This document shows positions 19,322 to 27,000 of a DNA stretch of 32,432 bases, in pieces (the stretch's first letter is position 1; the number at the start of each line of letters is the position of its first letter). The position numbers and the translations under genes are program-made. The stretch comes from a virus: the IMG/VR virus record IMGVR_UViG_3300043468_001598, positions 1 to 32,432 of that record, one strand, 5' to 3'. Under the pieces are notes generated by a model, which did not search any database, was not told where the DNA came from, and saw only the letters and a program-made list of their open reading frames with translations.

Positions 19322-19494
19322 TCCTTCTTGGCTTCTTCTTTAAAGATATGTTCAGGACAAGTTTTGTTGATGTCACACCAGGGTTTTTTGCATATGTCTT
19401 TGTCCCAGTTATCGGGGTTCTGGCATGGATAACGATAGTAATCAGAACACCCTGATAACAATACCATGCCCAGAATACAAAGATACTTTACCAT
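19312..19494 (-). CDS. Small Cys-rich lipoprotein
   Basis: Start chosen at the second Met (MVKYLCILGMVLLSGCSDYY), which gives a compact lipoprotein signal with the lipobox LLSG-C; the alternative start at 19509 adds five residues. The mature part, about 45 residues, has several further Cys and ends CPEHIFKEEAKKECK. Similar short lipoproteins occur in aquatic T4-like phages. It is anchored in an envelope membrane. An outer-membrane spanin or superinfection-exclusion role is possible from type alone. Confidence 0.65.
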   Translation of the reverse strand: MVKYLCILGMVLLSGCSDYYRYPCQNPDNWDKDICKKPWCDINKTCPEHIFKEEAKKECK

Positions 19495-20012
19495 GGCAAC
19501 CACATCCACAGAGCCTGGCTGACTATGACAGATCCTATGGCACCGACAATGGTACTGACATAGAACATGGGCATGCTGGCTGCTAAGATGCTGGCAGTTA
19601 ATAGTACAATGCTGATCTGAAGGATGCTACCACCCCAGGTAAACCATGGCGAACGTTTCTTGGCTTCATCACGTTCGGCTTCCAGTGCCTTGGCCTTTTC
19701 CTGGATTTCTTTCTTGTCATCGCTCATGCGTTTGGCTTCGGCAAGAAACTTATCTCGATTCTCGGGTTTCTGAGCTTCAGCAGCACTGATTTCATAAAGC
19801 ACGCCACGTACATTCTTAGCCTGATACCAGGCCCACATGTTGTTGGCTTGTATGGTGTTGTTTTGAATTTTACTGGAATTTGAACCACCAATCATGGTGT
19901 TGATGGCTAGCAGAGCCGCAAGAAACACAATTACAAAACCAGCTTTGTCTTTGATCCTAGCTTCTTTTTCGCTGCGAGTCAGCGGTTTTACTTCGGGTTT
20001 CTGTTCACTCAT
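19488..20012 (-). CDS. DUF4337-like membrane protein
   Basis: A 174-residue protein. It has a charged N terminus, a first helix AGFVIVFLAALLAINTMIGG, then the DUF4337 hallmark IQANNMWAWYQAKNVRGVLYE, a long charged coiled coil (KKEIQEKAKALEAERDEAKK) and two C-terminal helices (ILQISIVLLTASILAASMP and FYVSTIVGAIGSVIVSQALW). DUF4337 proteins are bacterial inner-membrane proteins of unknown function. It starts one base after the upstream gene's stop, so the four genes form one operon. Confidence 0.7.
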   Translation of the reverse strand: MSEQKPEVKPLTRSEKEARIKDKAGFVIVFLAALLAINTMIGGSNSSKIQNNTIQANNMWAWYQAKNVRGVLYEISAAEAQKPENRDKFLAEAKRMSDDKKEIQEKAKALEAERDEAKKRSPWFTWGGSILQISIVLLTASILAASMPMFYVSTIVGAIGSVIVSQALWMWLPW

Positions 20013-20013
20013 G

Positions 20014-20241
20014 TTATTTTTTCTCCTCTTGGGCTTCTTCGTCTAAAATTTCTTTGACCTGTTCCATATAACGAAGGTAAGTATCCAAGAAACCGTCAAA
20101 CGTACTGATGCGTTCTTTAACCATCTCATGATCTTGTACCAATCTATTAATCTGTGATTGCAATACATACAGACCGAACGACTGGAGCAAAATTACAAGA
20201 GCAAATACTACAAGTATTACATTGTCTCTAATCCAGTTCAT
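20014..20241 (-). CDS. Hypothetical single-pass membrane protein (75 residues)
   Basis: Starts MNWIRDNVILVVFALVILLQ, with one N-terminal transmembrane helix followed by a predicted coiled coil (LQSQINRLVQDHEMVKERI) and an acidic tail (EILDEEAQEEKK). GGGGATG lies before the start. It is the first gene of the leftward operon and has a late-type promoter about 30 bases upstream. The helix-plus-coil layout resembles inner-membrane spanins only in outline. Confidence 0.6.
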   Translation of the reverse strand: MNWIRDNVILVVFALVILLQSFGLYVLQSQINRLVQDHEMVKERISTFDGFLDTYLRYMEQVKEILDEEAQEEKK

Positions 20242-20268
20242 AACATCCCCAGAAAAAAATACTAAATA

Positions 20269-20276
20269 TATTTATG
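20269..20276 (-). promoter_or_regulatory. Late-type promoter for the leftward membrane operon
   Basis: The minus strand reads CATAAATA, one mismatch from TATAAATA, about 30 bases before the start at 20241. It overlaps the ATG of the divergent cyclase gene. Confidence 0.5.
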
Positions 20277-21506
20277 GAAACCAAATTAGCAACCATAGTT
20301 TGTAGCGATGTCATTGGCTACAGTAGTTTGATGCAGGCCGACGAAGAAGGCACGCTTCGTCGCCTGGATGCCTGTCGTGCCATCATAGATGGTTTAATTA
20401 GCGAACACAAGGGCAGATTGTTTAATACTGGCGGCGACAGCATCTTAGTGGAGTTTGCCAGCTCCGTAGACGCCGTGCGGTTCAGCATAGCCATGCAAGA
20501 ACACATGCGCAAACTCAACAATGGCATGCGTTGGCGCATAGGCATGCACATGGGTGAGGTATGGATCTATGGAACCAATCTCATGGGCGACGCAGTCAAC
20601 CTAGCAGCTCGCACCGAAAGTCTAGCCGACTATGGTGGGGTGACCATGACCAGCGAAGTTCATAAACTGGTAGCTTCCAAGATAAAAGATCAGAAATTCA
20701 TCAGCCGTGGCATGCAGGAATTCAAGAATGTTGCTCCCATGGAAATCTGGAGCATTGACATACCGGGTGCAGAACCCAATCCACATCTAGCCAAAGCAAC
20801 AAAACGTCCCGAAGTAACTTCAACCAAGAGTCATGCTGAATTGATAGCCGCAGTTGTCAACGATCAAGCAGCACGAAACCGAAATATCAACGATGCTCTT
20901 GCATTCAAACAAGATGGCAAGATGGGTCCAGCTACTCGCATACTCATGTGGCGTGTGAGTAAACGAGACATGCAGGCCCTGGATGAACTCATAAGCATGA
21001 GTCAAAAAAATCTAGTACCCACAGAACTCAAGCCCTATGTGTATGCAGTATTCAAAGAATTTTGCAACAAAATAACCAGTGATCTGGCTCTTAAGATTGT
21101 AGACATTGTAGAGAATGATAGTCGCAGTCTTGCCATGCAGTTTCTCAAACAAGCTGCCAAGGTCAATGAACAGGCCAGCTATAAACTAGCCATGATGGTT
21201 TTCACAGATCCGCATAGCAGTTCTACCGAAATCGATGGCGTCATAGGTGACTTAAAAGAAAGCGCCATGAAGCGCCGAGTACCGGCCATGATGAGTTTGG
21301 GCAAGTACTACATGCAGATTGGTGACAAGAAAAATGCTTTTAGATGGCTCTATGCTGCTCGTGCCGAGCACGATAAAGAAGCACAGAATTTGCTGGAATC
21401 ATTGAACAAGACCATTAGCAAAAGCGATTTCAATAACTACAAGACCGATGGTGATGCATTGGTGGATGAAATTAAATTCATTGATGAAAATAGGATGCGA
21501 CAATGA
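20274..21506 (+). CDS. Class III adenylate/guanylate cyclase with C-terminal Sel1-like region
   Basis: A 410-residue protein whose first 170 residues form a class III cyclase domain. TIVCSDVIGYSSLM holds metal Asp12; RLFNTGGDSILVEF holds metal Asp55; RIGMHMGEVW is the central strand; GDAVNLAARTESLA holds the transition-state Asn109 and Arg113. By eye the purine-specifying Lys and Asp positions are Asn51 and Gly100, so ATP, GTP or pyrimidine preference cannot be predicted. Residues 190-410 are helical with Sel1/TPR-like patterning (AMMSLGKYYMQIGDKKNAFRW). No membrane helix is present, so it is cytoplasmic. No ribosome site is seen before the ATG. It would raise a cyclic nucleotide in the infected cell. 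The 3' end overlaps a membrane gene by 4 bases. Confidence 0.88.
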   Translation: METKLATIVCSDVIGYSSLMQADEEGTLRRLDACRAIIDGLISEHKGRLFNTGGDSILVEFASSVDAVRFSIAMQEHMRKLNNGMRWRIGMHMGEVWIYGTNLMGDAVNLAARTESLADYGGVTMTSEVHKLVASKIKDQKFISRGMQEFKNVAPMEIWSIDIPGAEPNPHLAKATKRPEVTSTKSHAELIAAVVNDQAARNRNINDALAFKQDGKMGPATRILMWRVSKRDMQALDELISMSQKNLVPTELKPYVYAVFKEFCNKITSDLALKIVDIVENDSRSLAMQFLKQAAKVNEQASYKLAMMVFTDPHSSSTEIDGVIGDLKESAMKRRVPAMMSLGKYYMQIGDKKNAFRWLYAARAEHDKEAQNLLESLNKTISKSDFNNYKTDGDALVDEIKFIDENRMRQ

Positions 21507-21715
21507 ATACCCTGGGGTTCATTGTATATTATGTTCTCATTGTCTACGGTTCATTTTTTCTTGTTACAGGCATGCATGAGCTTAGCAAAGAAGCAAAAAC
21601 CAACATGCCGCCAGATCACATAGAACAATACTATGCTGAAATGAGTCAGAGGCGCATGATTGGACAGTTGCTTCTCGCCATACCTGTGTTTAGTTTTGTG
21701 GTATGGTTAATTTGA
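21503..21715 (+). CDS. Hypothetical two-helix membrane protein (70 residues)
   Basis: Begins on an ATGA overlap with the cyclase stop (MNTLGFIVYYVLIVYGSFFL). It has an N-terminal helix, a short charged loop (HELSKEAKTNMPPDHIEQYY) and a C-terminal helix (MIGQLLLAIPVFSFVVWLI), so both ends probably face the same side of the membrane. Translational coupling suggests a functional link to the cyclase, such as tethering or sensing (inference). Its 3' end overlaps the end of the converging leftward operon. Confidence 0.6.
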   Translation: MNTLGFIVYYVLIVYGSFFLVTGMHELSKEAKTNMPPDHIEQYYAEMSQRRMIGQLLLAIPVFSFVVWLI

Positions 21716-21895
21716 CTTATTAAACAGATCTTTGTTGAGTTTGTTGACCTGATCCCATAGTGCAGTTATCTGCCTGTCATAGTTTTTCTCAAGGTAATCC
21801 AATCTAACCTTTAACGTTACAGCATAGGCAGCTATGGCTACCACGCCTGCTCCCAAGAACCATAACTTACCTATTGCATCTGTAACGTTTTCCAT
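21707..21895 (-). CDS. Hypothetical membrane/coiled-coil protein (62 residues)
   Basis: Starts MENVTDAIGKLWFLGAGVVA, with one transmembrane helix (LWFLGAGVVAIAAYAVTLKV) followed by a coiled coil (LDYLEKNYDRQITALWDQVN). AGGAA precedes the start. It is the last gene of the leftward operon that begins at 26873. Its last 9 bases overlap the converging rightward gene, so read-through transcripts would be antisense. Confidence 0.6.
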   Translation of the reverse strand: MENVTDAIGKLWFLGAGVVAIAAYAVTLKVRLDYLEKNYDRQITALWDQVNKLNKDLFNKSN

Positions 21896-21903
21896 GATAG
21901 TTC

Positions 21904-22557
21904 CTATCTGTTGGCTAGTGGATTGTCCAAGGCCTTCTTAAGATCGTCATTGATCTTTTTATCCAAGGCCTTTAACCGAGCATCAACTTCTTTGTTGTTG
22001 GCAGCAATGGCCTTGCTGTTTTCAGCAGACATGCGATTGATTTCTTTGGTTGCAGCATTTATGCTTGCATCTGCTTGCTTCTGTATGTTGCGAACATCGG
22101 TTTTAACTTCGGCAACTGTTCGATCAATTTCTCGTTGCTGAGTTTTGTTGCTACGCTCGACTTCTTCTACGGTCTTTTCAATGCGACGTATGTCATTCTT
22201 GAGATCGTTCTTGATGTCTCGGGTGTATTCAGCAGTCTTGTCCGAACCTTCTTGAACTGCCTTCTGTGTTTTGGCAGCGTTTTCTTCTATCAAGGCCAAA
22301 CGTTTATCAAACTCTGTTAGGTCAGGTGCTATGTATTCGGCTATTTTTTTCTTCATACCCACATAATCTTTATATACTTCAAAGGCTCCGTATAGGCCAC
22401 CCAATATACTTGATACCAAAGTAAAGGCTACCATGAGCTTGGCTGGTGTGAATTCATAGCCACCGATGCTGATTACGGTATCAGCACTGGCATACTTTTT
22501 AACTGCTGCTTGGGCATCATCAATCTTTTTGTTTACGTCTTTAATTTCTTCCGCCAT
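21904..22557 (-). CDS. Membrane-anchored long coiled-coil protein
   Basis: A 217-residue protein with a charged N terminus (MAEEIKDVNKKIDDAQAAVK), one hydrophobic segment at about residues 36-62 (PAKLMVAFTLVSSILGGLYG) and then about 150 residues of unbroken charged heptad sequence ending KKALDNPLANR. Related-looking TM-plus-coil proteins are seen in marine T4-like phages. GAGGAAAAG precedes the start. It may span the periplasm or form a trimeric rod; no family function is known to me. Confidence 0.65.
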   Translation of the reverse strand: MAEEIKDVNKKIDDAQAAVKKYASADTVISIGGYEFTPAKLMVAFTLVSSILGGLYGAFEVYKDYVGMKKKIAEYIAPDLTEFDKRLALIEENAAKTQKAVQEGSDKTAEYTRDIKNDLKNDIRRIEKTVEEVERSNKTQQREIDRTVAEVKTDVRNIQKQADASINAATKEINRMSAENSKAIAANNKEVDARLKALDKKINDDLKKALDNPLANR

Positions 22558-22565
22558 CTTTTCCT

Positions 22566-22919
22566 CTATTTGTGAAATATTAACTCTATTCCAAGAACCA
22601 ATGCAGGATTTCTAGATTTGTTATCAACTGTAGGCATTGCAATAATATTAATGTTTTTATCAATCTGATATCTCGCCAAAACCATCGGTGCAATAGGAGA
22701 ATCAATTGGTAACTTATATCCTGTAACACCTCCTAAAAATATTTCCAATTTATCTTGTTTAAATGTTTTACCAAAATAACTAGAAATTGATTTATCTGTA
22801 TTGTAATAAAATCCACCTACTAAATCATTTTTGGATAAACTTAGATTTGGATGTATGCTATTATCCACATGTGCCACGCCTAAATGTAAGCTTAAAATAG
22901 TGCTGAATAAAAAATCCAT
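22566..22919 (-). CDS. Small predicted outer-membrane beta-barrel-like protein
   Basis: A 117-residue protein with a signal-like start (MDFLFSTILSLHLGVAHVDN) and alternating strand patterns: LVGGFYYNTDKSISSYFGKT, KLEIFLGGVTGYKLP, IAPMVLARYQIDKNINI, NPALVLGIELIFHK. The C-terminal hydrophobic/aromatic strand fits an outer-membrane barrel in the size range of PagL/PagP-like lipid A modifiers. I see no certain catalytic residues, so the enzyme label is not assigned. AGGAAATAAC precedes the start. Confidence 0.45.
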   Translation of the reverse strand: MDFLFSTILSLHLGVAHVDNSIHPNLSLSKNDLVGGFYYNTDKSISSYFGKTFKQDKLEIFLGGVTGYKLPIDSPIAPMVLARYQIDKNINIIAMPTVDNKSRNPALVLGIELIFHK

Positions 22920-22920
22920 G

Positions 22921-25422
22921 TTATTTCCTATACTGAGAATCTACCATTTCTTGATGCAACCTATCACTCGCTAATTGTCTCAAAGCTCTAACATTGTCTA
23001 CGGTCTTCTGGTTACGATATATTTCTCGTGGTGCATAGAAATTTGCATCCGTCAATGCCACCATATAGGCATTGAAACCAACAGGAGTTCTAGCAATATT
23101 AGCAATAGAAACACCAGCGGCTGCATCGTTGTCCTGAACATTGCTTTTTACCTGTTGTGTGTTGGTGCTTTTTTGTTCCTGATCAGAAACGGCTTGTTTG
23201 CTGTCTATGATTTCATTGATGGGGTTGGTTCGATCTGTGGTAAAATTAGTTGCGGTTAATGGAATGTCGGCTGTGATTACGGGGACTATTACGGTTGGCA
23301 CGTTATTGTTTGATTGGCCTGTGATGACCTGTGCTTGTGGTTGTAAAACATTAATTTGTAGGGCGCCAATATTGACTTGTTGATCGTTTTGAATTGTGTT
23401 TGTTTGAGTTTCGAATGGGCTTTGTTGTAGCGGTGGTTGATATGCAGCAACGGATGCTGTTGTAGTCTGAGATACTGCTGAACTTTGCAGAGGATTAAAT
23501 TCTCTTAATATTTGAACGGGCGTTACAGCCATGGCATTGAATTGCACAACTGCGCTGGTGCTTGTACTAGCTGCTGTTGTAGATGCAGTCTGTTCGTTAT
23601 CCATGCTTGTAGATTGAATATTGCGTTGCTGAATGGCCTGAGTCACTACGCTGACAGAACCCTGAGTGGGTCCTAAAGTTACAGAGGCATCTGATCTAGC
23701 AGCAGTCAAGTTATTTTCCGTGTGTGTTTCTGTTTGAATTTGTTGATTCTGACTTCTTGTAACCGCATCAAGAGCTAGACTTTCTGCTTGACGCATGCTA
23801 GCTGTTGCAATAGAAGCAGCATTTTGAATTGCACCTTGACTGGCCTGATTGGCCGTGGCCGCTTCTCGCTGCTGGTTGTTTCTTATGAGGCTAAGTGCTG
23901 CATTGGTTGAGTCCTGTGAGTCTAAACGAAGACCCGGTCTTGACGCTCCCGAAGTTGGGCTCATGGCATCACCAACCAAAGCAGTTGATGTTGCAGCAGT
24001 AGAGGTTTTGGTGTTAGTAACTGGCAAAGTACTGTTAGGAGTTTCTGTGGTCACAGTGACCGTTGGATTGGTTGTCGTGGCATCTATTATGGTTGTAGTG
24101 ACAGTGCTTGTAGGCGTTGTACTTATGCTGGCTACTGTTATCGCCAGCTGCGCATCCTGTAGAGCTTTTTGTTCGGCTGCCAATCTTTTGATTTCTGCAT
24201 TAAAGTTGCTGCAATTAGGACTATACAATGGTTGGCTGAAACATGGGTCAGGTGTCCAAATAGGTCTAGTCCAACCAACCCAACCAAAATGATTCCAAAC
24301 ATCACTAGTCCACCACTGTATTGAACCCATGTCTAGACTGTTGATGTTTTCAGTGAACAAGTGTCTATTACTATAACTACCACCCGAATTGTTACCAGCA
24401 ACATACCATTGATTTTGAAACAAGGTGGTATTGTTTTTATCGCTAATTCTAAAGTTAATATTGCCACCACCATTAGATCGCCAATCGGTACACCAGAACA
24501 TGAATGTATTATAACAGGCTCCATAGTTCCACCAATTGAAGCCATAATCATAGCCATGGAGGATAACACCTCCACCTATGTGAGGCAGAGACTGTGCTAT
24601 ATTATAACTATAATAAAACGCAGGACTTTTAGATCCTTGTAGTATGTTTTGAAATCCCGGGCAGCTAGGATTGAATGCTGGATTGAGTATACAAGGGTCA
24701 ACACTATAGTTTAATCTCATATAAGCATCTTTTATCTGAGGACCATAGCAGTCTGGATTGCAGCCCCAAAATCCAGCATCCATACCTGTTATACTTAGTT
24801 TAGCTGAACCCAGTAAATTTATACCTCTAGGACTAGAGAAAGTATATGTTTCAGCTAATTGTTGCCATGTTGGATTATACGCTGGATTACCATCATTTAT
24901 ATTTTTTAACCCTAATTGGTAAGTAGCTGTATAATCCACAGTATTATCAGACTTATATGCAGTAAATGTTGCATGTAGAGTATCTTGAGGACCATTCAGA
25001 TCACTACAGTCGTTGCCAGCTTCAACTAAATTTTTTACACCGCCTATTTGATTAGCACACTGAAATCTATACTTGAACCCATACATGATGCTAGTAGCAA
25101 ATACAGCACTTGTATTTTGATAACCAAAGTTTATAGCATTTAAGTTTATATTTTGCTCTGTAGTACTAGATGTATAACTAAAAATATAACCATCTGGTGT
25201 ATAAGAACCAGTCATCCCTGAAGTAGTCCAACCAGTTCCTGATGTCATTGTAGGATTTTGTATAAGATTCCCGGTTGTGCTATCAATACTATAGCCACTT
25301 GGTGTATTAGGTGAAGTCTGAGCATATACTGCACCTACTAGCAGGACCAAGGCCAAGAGTATGGCTATGCCAAAACCCTTGGTCCAACGATACTCATAAT
25401 GCTTATGGTTAAAGTCGTCCAT
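22921..25422 (-). CDS. Large secreted protein with Cys-rich and Ser/Thr/Gln-rich regions
   Basis: An 833-residue protein. A long N-region is followed by a hydrophobic signal or anchor (GIAILLALVLLVGAVYAQ) ending in a plausible cleavage site. Residues 40-240 look like a beta-sandwich (LIQNPTMTSGTGWTTSGMTG, ISDKNNTT-type strands). Two motifs of the form DPC...NPxxNPSC (DPCILNPAFNPSCPGF and DPCFSQPLYSPNCSNF) frame a Trp/Tyr-rich domain. A coiled coil (EIKRLAAEQKALQDAQ), a 300-residue Ser/Thr/Gln/Asn-rich low-complexity stretch and a conserved-looking tail (TPVGFNAYMVALTDANFYAP) follow. Its ATG overlaps the upstream stop (TAATG). A secreted or virion-surface role is inferred. Confidence 0.7.
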   Translation of the reverse strand: MDDFNHKHYEYRWTKGFGIAILLALVLLVGAVYAQTSPNTPSGYSIDSTTGNLIQNPTMTSGTGWTTSGMTGSYTPDGYIFSYTSSTTEQNINLNAINFGYQNTSAVFATSIMYGFKYRFQCANQIGGVKNLVEAGNDCSDLNGPQDTLHATFTAYKSDNTVDYTATYQLGLKNINDGNPAYNPTWQQLAETYTFSSPRGINLLGSAKLSITGMDAGFWGCNPDCYGPQIKDAYMRLNYSVDPCILNPAFNPSCPGFQNILQGSKSPAFYYSYNIAQSLPHIGGGVILHGYDYGFNWWNYGACYNTFMFWCTDWRSNGGGNINFRISDKNNTTLFQNQWYVAGNNSGGSYSNRHLFTENINSLDMGSIQWWTSDVWNHFGWVGWTRPIWTPDPCFSQPLYSPNCSNFNAEIKRLAAEQKALQDAQLAITVASISTTPTSTVTTTIIDATTTNPTVTVTTETPNSTLPVTNTKTSTAATSTALVGDAMSPTSGASRPGLRLDSQDSTNAALSLIRNNQQREAATANQASQGAIQNAASIATASMRQAESLALDAVTRSQNQQIQTETHTENNLTAARSDASVTLGPTQGSVSVVTQAIQQRNIQSTSMDNEQTASTTAASTSTSAVVQFNAMAVTPVQILREFNPLQSSAVSQTTTASVAAYQPPLQQSPFETQTNTIQNDQQVNIGALQINVLQPQAQVITGQSNNNVPTVIVPVITADIPLTATNFTTDRTNPINEIIDSKQAVSDQEQKSTNTQQVKSNVQDNDAAAGVSIANIARTPVGFNAYMVALTDANFYAPREIYRNQKTVDNVRALRQLASDRLHQEMVDSQYRK

Positions 25423-26873
25423 TATCTAAAAGCGCTGGCTGAATATTTTACTGGATCCATCTTGGGAACTTCACTTTCGGTTTTATAATCGTATTTGGGA
25501 ATCTTATGTGGATTGGCTGCCCAAAGTTCGCGAGCACGTTCGCCAATTTGACCTTCATAGGGGCAAGGTGTACCAGCTGCCATCATGGCTTCAAACACTC
25601 TGCGATCCTGGCACATGGTGGCAACAGCAGCAACCTTCATGCCCATGTCATATAGGGTTTTGCTCAACTTTAACCGTTCGCAGTTTAAATCACGACCAGT
25701 ACCACCCAAGGCCATGCCAAACATTTGTGTTTGTATGGCACCAGATTGACCTGTAGTACACAGATCCTGGCCGCCACCGCTCATCATGGCTGGCGCTATG
25801 GCCGTAGGTGGAGGCTGAATGACTCTTTGAGTAATTGTAGTTTCATTGATATTTCTATTGGTCATGTCACCGGTCTGAATGTTCTGATTAACAGCGGTGC
25901 TGGAGTTGATGTTGGTATTTTGATTGTTGGATGCTGATATAGATGTTGAATTGTTGATGTTGCGATTGGTCATGTCACCGGTCTGAATGTTGTTATTTGT
26001 ATTGGTTGTATTTGCAGTTGTCTGATTGATGTTACGGTTGGTCATGTCCCCGGTCTGAATGTTGTTATTTGTATTGACAGCCGTACTATTGCTTTGGTTT
26101 ACATTGTTGTTATTGTAGTTCATGGTACCAGTATTGATGTTCTCATTTTTATTCAGACTAGTACTGGTATTGATGTTGTTGTTAGTACTGGTGCTGGTAC
26201 TGGTATTGATGTTGCGGTTGGTCATGTCACCAGTCTGAATGTTGTTGTTGGTGTTTACACTGGTGCTGGTGTTGACGTTATTGTTGTTGTAGGTAACCGA
26301 ACCACTCATGATGTTGCGATTGGTATTGTCGCTTGTACTGGTATTTTGATTGATGTTGGTTATGCTGCCACTTTGAATGTTTTGGTTAACATTGGTGTTG
26401 GTATTGTTGCTGGTACTTGTGCTGGCATTGACATTGTTGTTGTTAAATGTCTGAGTACCGGAATTTATGTTGTTGTTGGTATATGTAACCGAACCACTCA
26501 TGTTGTTGTTATTGTTGTTGGTTACTGTACCGCTCTGAACATTGTTGTTGGTGTTGACATTGGTACTAGTGCTGGTACTAGTATTCACATTGTTATTGTT
26601 GTTGGTGCTGGTACTGTTCACCGTTGAGAGATTGGTGTTGGTACTAGTGCTGGTACTGACATTGTTGGTAGTAACCGAGCTGGTGCTGTTGCTTGTGGAA
26701 TTAGTATCAACCAGACTTTTGGAATCGTAGGTTCCTTGGTTGATGAGTGTGGTGTTGTTGGTAGTTGTGCCGTTGGTTGTACTTGTGGTACTAGAATTGG
26801 TCGTTTGCGCGTTGGCACCCAAGGTTGTGAACATAACAAGACATGCGCAGATTGCAGCGATAACTGCACGCAT
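25422..26873 (-). CDS. Secreted Asn/Thr-rich repeat protein (curli- or beta-solenoid-like)
   Basis: A 483-residue protein with a clear signal peptide (MRAVIAAICACLVMFTTLG..ANA, then QTTN). Residues 25-350 are almost only Asn, Thr, Ser, Ile, Val and Gly and contain at least ten degenerate repeats built on NNNIQTGDMTNRNIN (four near-identical copies) and variants such as NIQSGSITNINQN and IMSGSVTYNNNNV, about 25-30 residues apart. Such regular Asn/Thr ladders are typical of amyloid-like or beta-solenoid fibres. The C-terminal 120 residues are ordinary and Cys-containing (KVAAVATMCQDRRVFEAMMA, AGTPCPYEGQIG). AAGGAA precedes the ATG; it is the first gene of the leftward operon. Confidence 0.75.
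   Translation of the reverse strand: MRAVIAAICACLVMFTTLGANAQTTNSSTTSTTNGTTTNNTTLINQGTYDSKSLVDTNSTSNSTSSVTTNNVSTSTSTNTNLSTVNSTSTNNNNNVNTSTSTSTNVNTNNNVQSGTVTNNNNNNMSGSVTYTNNNINSGTQTFNNNNVNASTSTSNNTNTNVNQNIQSGSITNINQNTSTSDNTNRNIMSGSVTYNNNNVNTSTSVNTNNNIQTGDMTNRNINTSTSTSTNNNINTSTSLNKNENINTGTMNYNNNNVNQSNSTAVNTNNNIQTGDMTNRNINQTTANTTNTNNNIQTGDMTNRNINNSTSISASNNQNTNINSSTAVNQNIQTGDMTNRNINETTITQRVIQPPPTAIAPAMMSGGGQDLCTTGQSGAIQTQMFGMALGGTGRDLNCERLKLSKTLYDMGMKVAAVATMCQDRRVFEAMMAAGTPCPYEGQIGERARELWAANPHKIPKYDYKTESEVPKMDPVKYSASAFR
25848..26640 (-). repeat. Tandem coding repeats in the Asn/Thr-rich gene
   Basis: On the plus strand the unit appears as ATTGGTCATGTCACCGGTCT and close variants near 25858, 25970, 26038 and 26218, embedded in long GTTGTTGTT-type runs. 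Near-identity at the DNA level suggests recent duplication or recombination within the gene. Confidence 0.75.
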
Positions 26874-26948
26874 TCTGTTTTCCTTTTTGATGGTGATTTT
26901 CAGGGCCCATAACCATAAATACTCTTAGATTAGATGAAAAATAAGCTA

Positions 26949-26977
26949 TTGACAAATCCACCATGGTTATTTATAAT
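26949..26977 (+). promoter_or_regulatory. Perfect sigma70 promoter for DNA polymerase
   Basis: TTGACA, 17-base spacer, TATAAT: an exact match to the host housekeeping consensus, as expected of a phage early promoter. It lies 24 bases before the gp43 ATG and overlaps a late promoter on the other strand. Confidence 0.85.
26968..26975 (-). promoter_or_regulatory. T4-type late promoter for the leftward secreted-protein operon
   Basis: TATTTATA on the plus strand is TATAAATA on the minus strand, the exact late consensus. It reads towards the gene starting at 26873, giving a leader of about 85 bases, and shares bases with the -10 box of the rightward early promoter. Confidence 0.7.
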
Positions 26978-27000
26978 GTAGGGATTCAGGAGAACCCTTT

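Noticed and set aside
26094-26627. Rightward 177-codon frame opposite the Asn/Thr-rich gene
   Set aside because: It is a Val/Gly/Thr artefact of the complementary low-complexity repeats; the leftward frame has a signal peptide, ribosome site and a folded C terminus.
26914-26921. Second rightward late promoter (CATAAATA) before gp43
   Set aside because: One mismatch, about 80 bases from the gene and upstream of a perfect early promoter; chance cannot be excluded.
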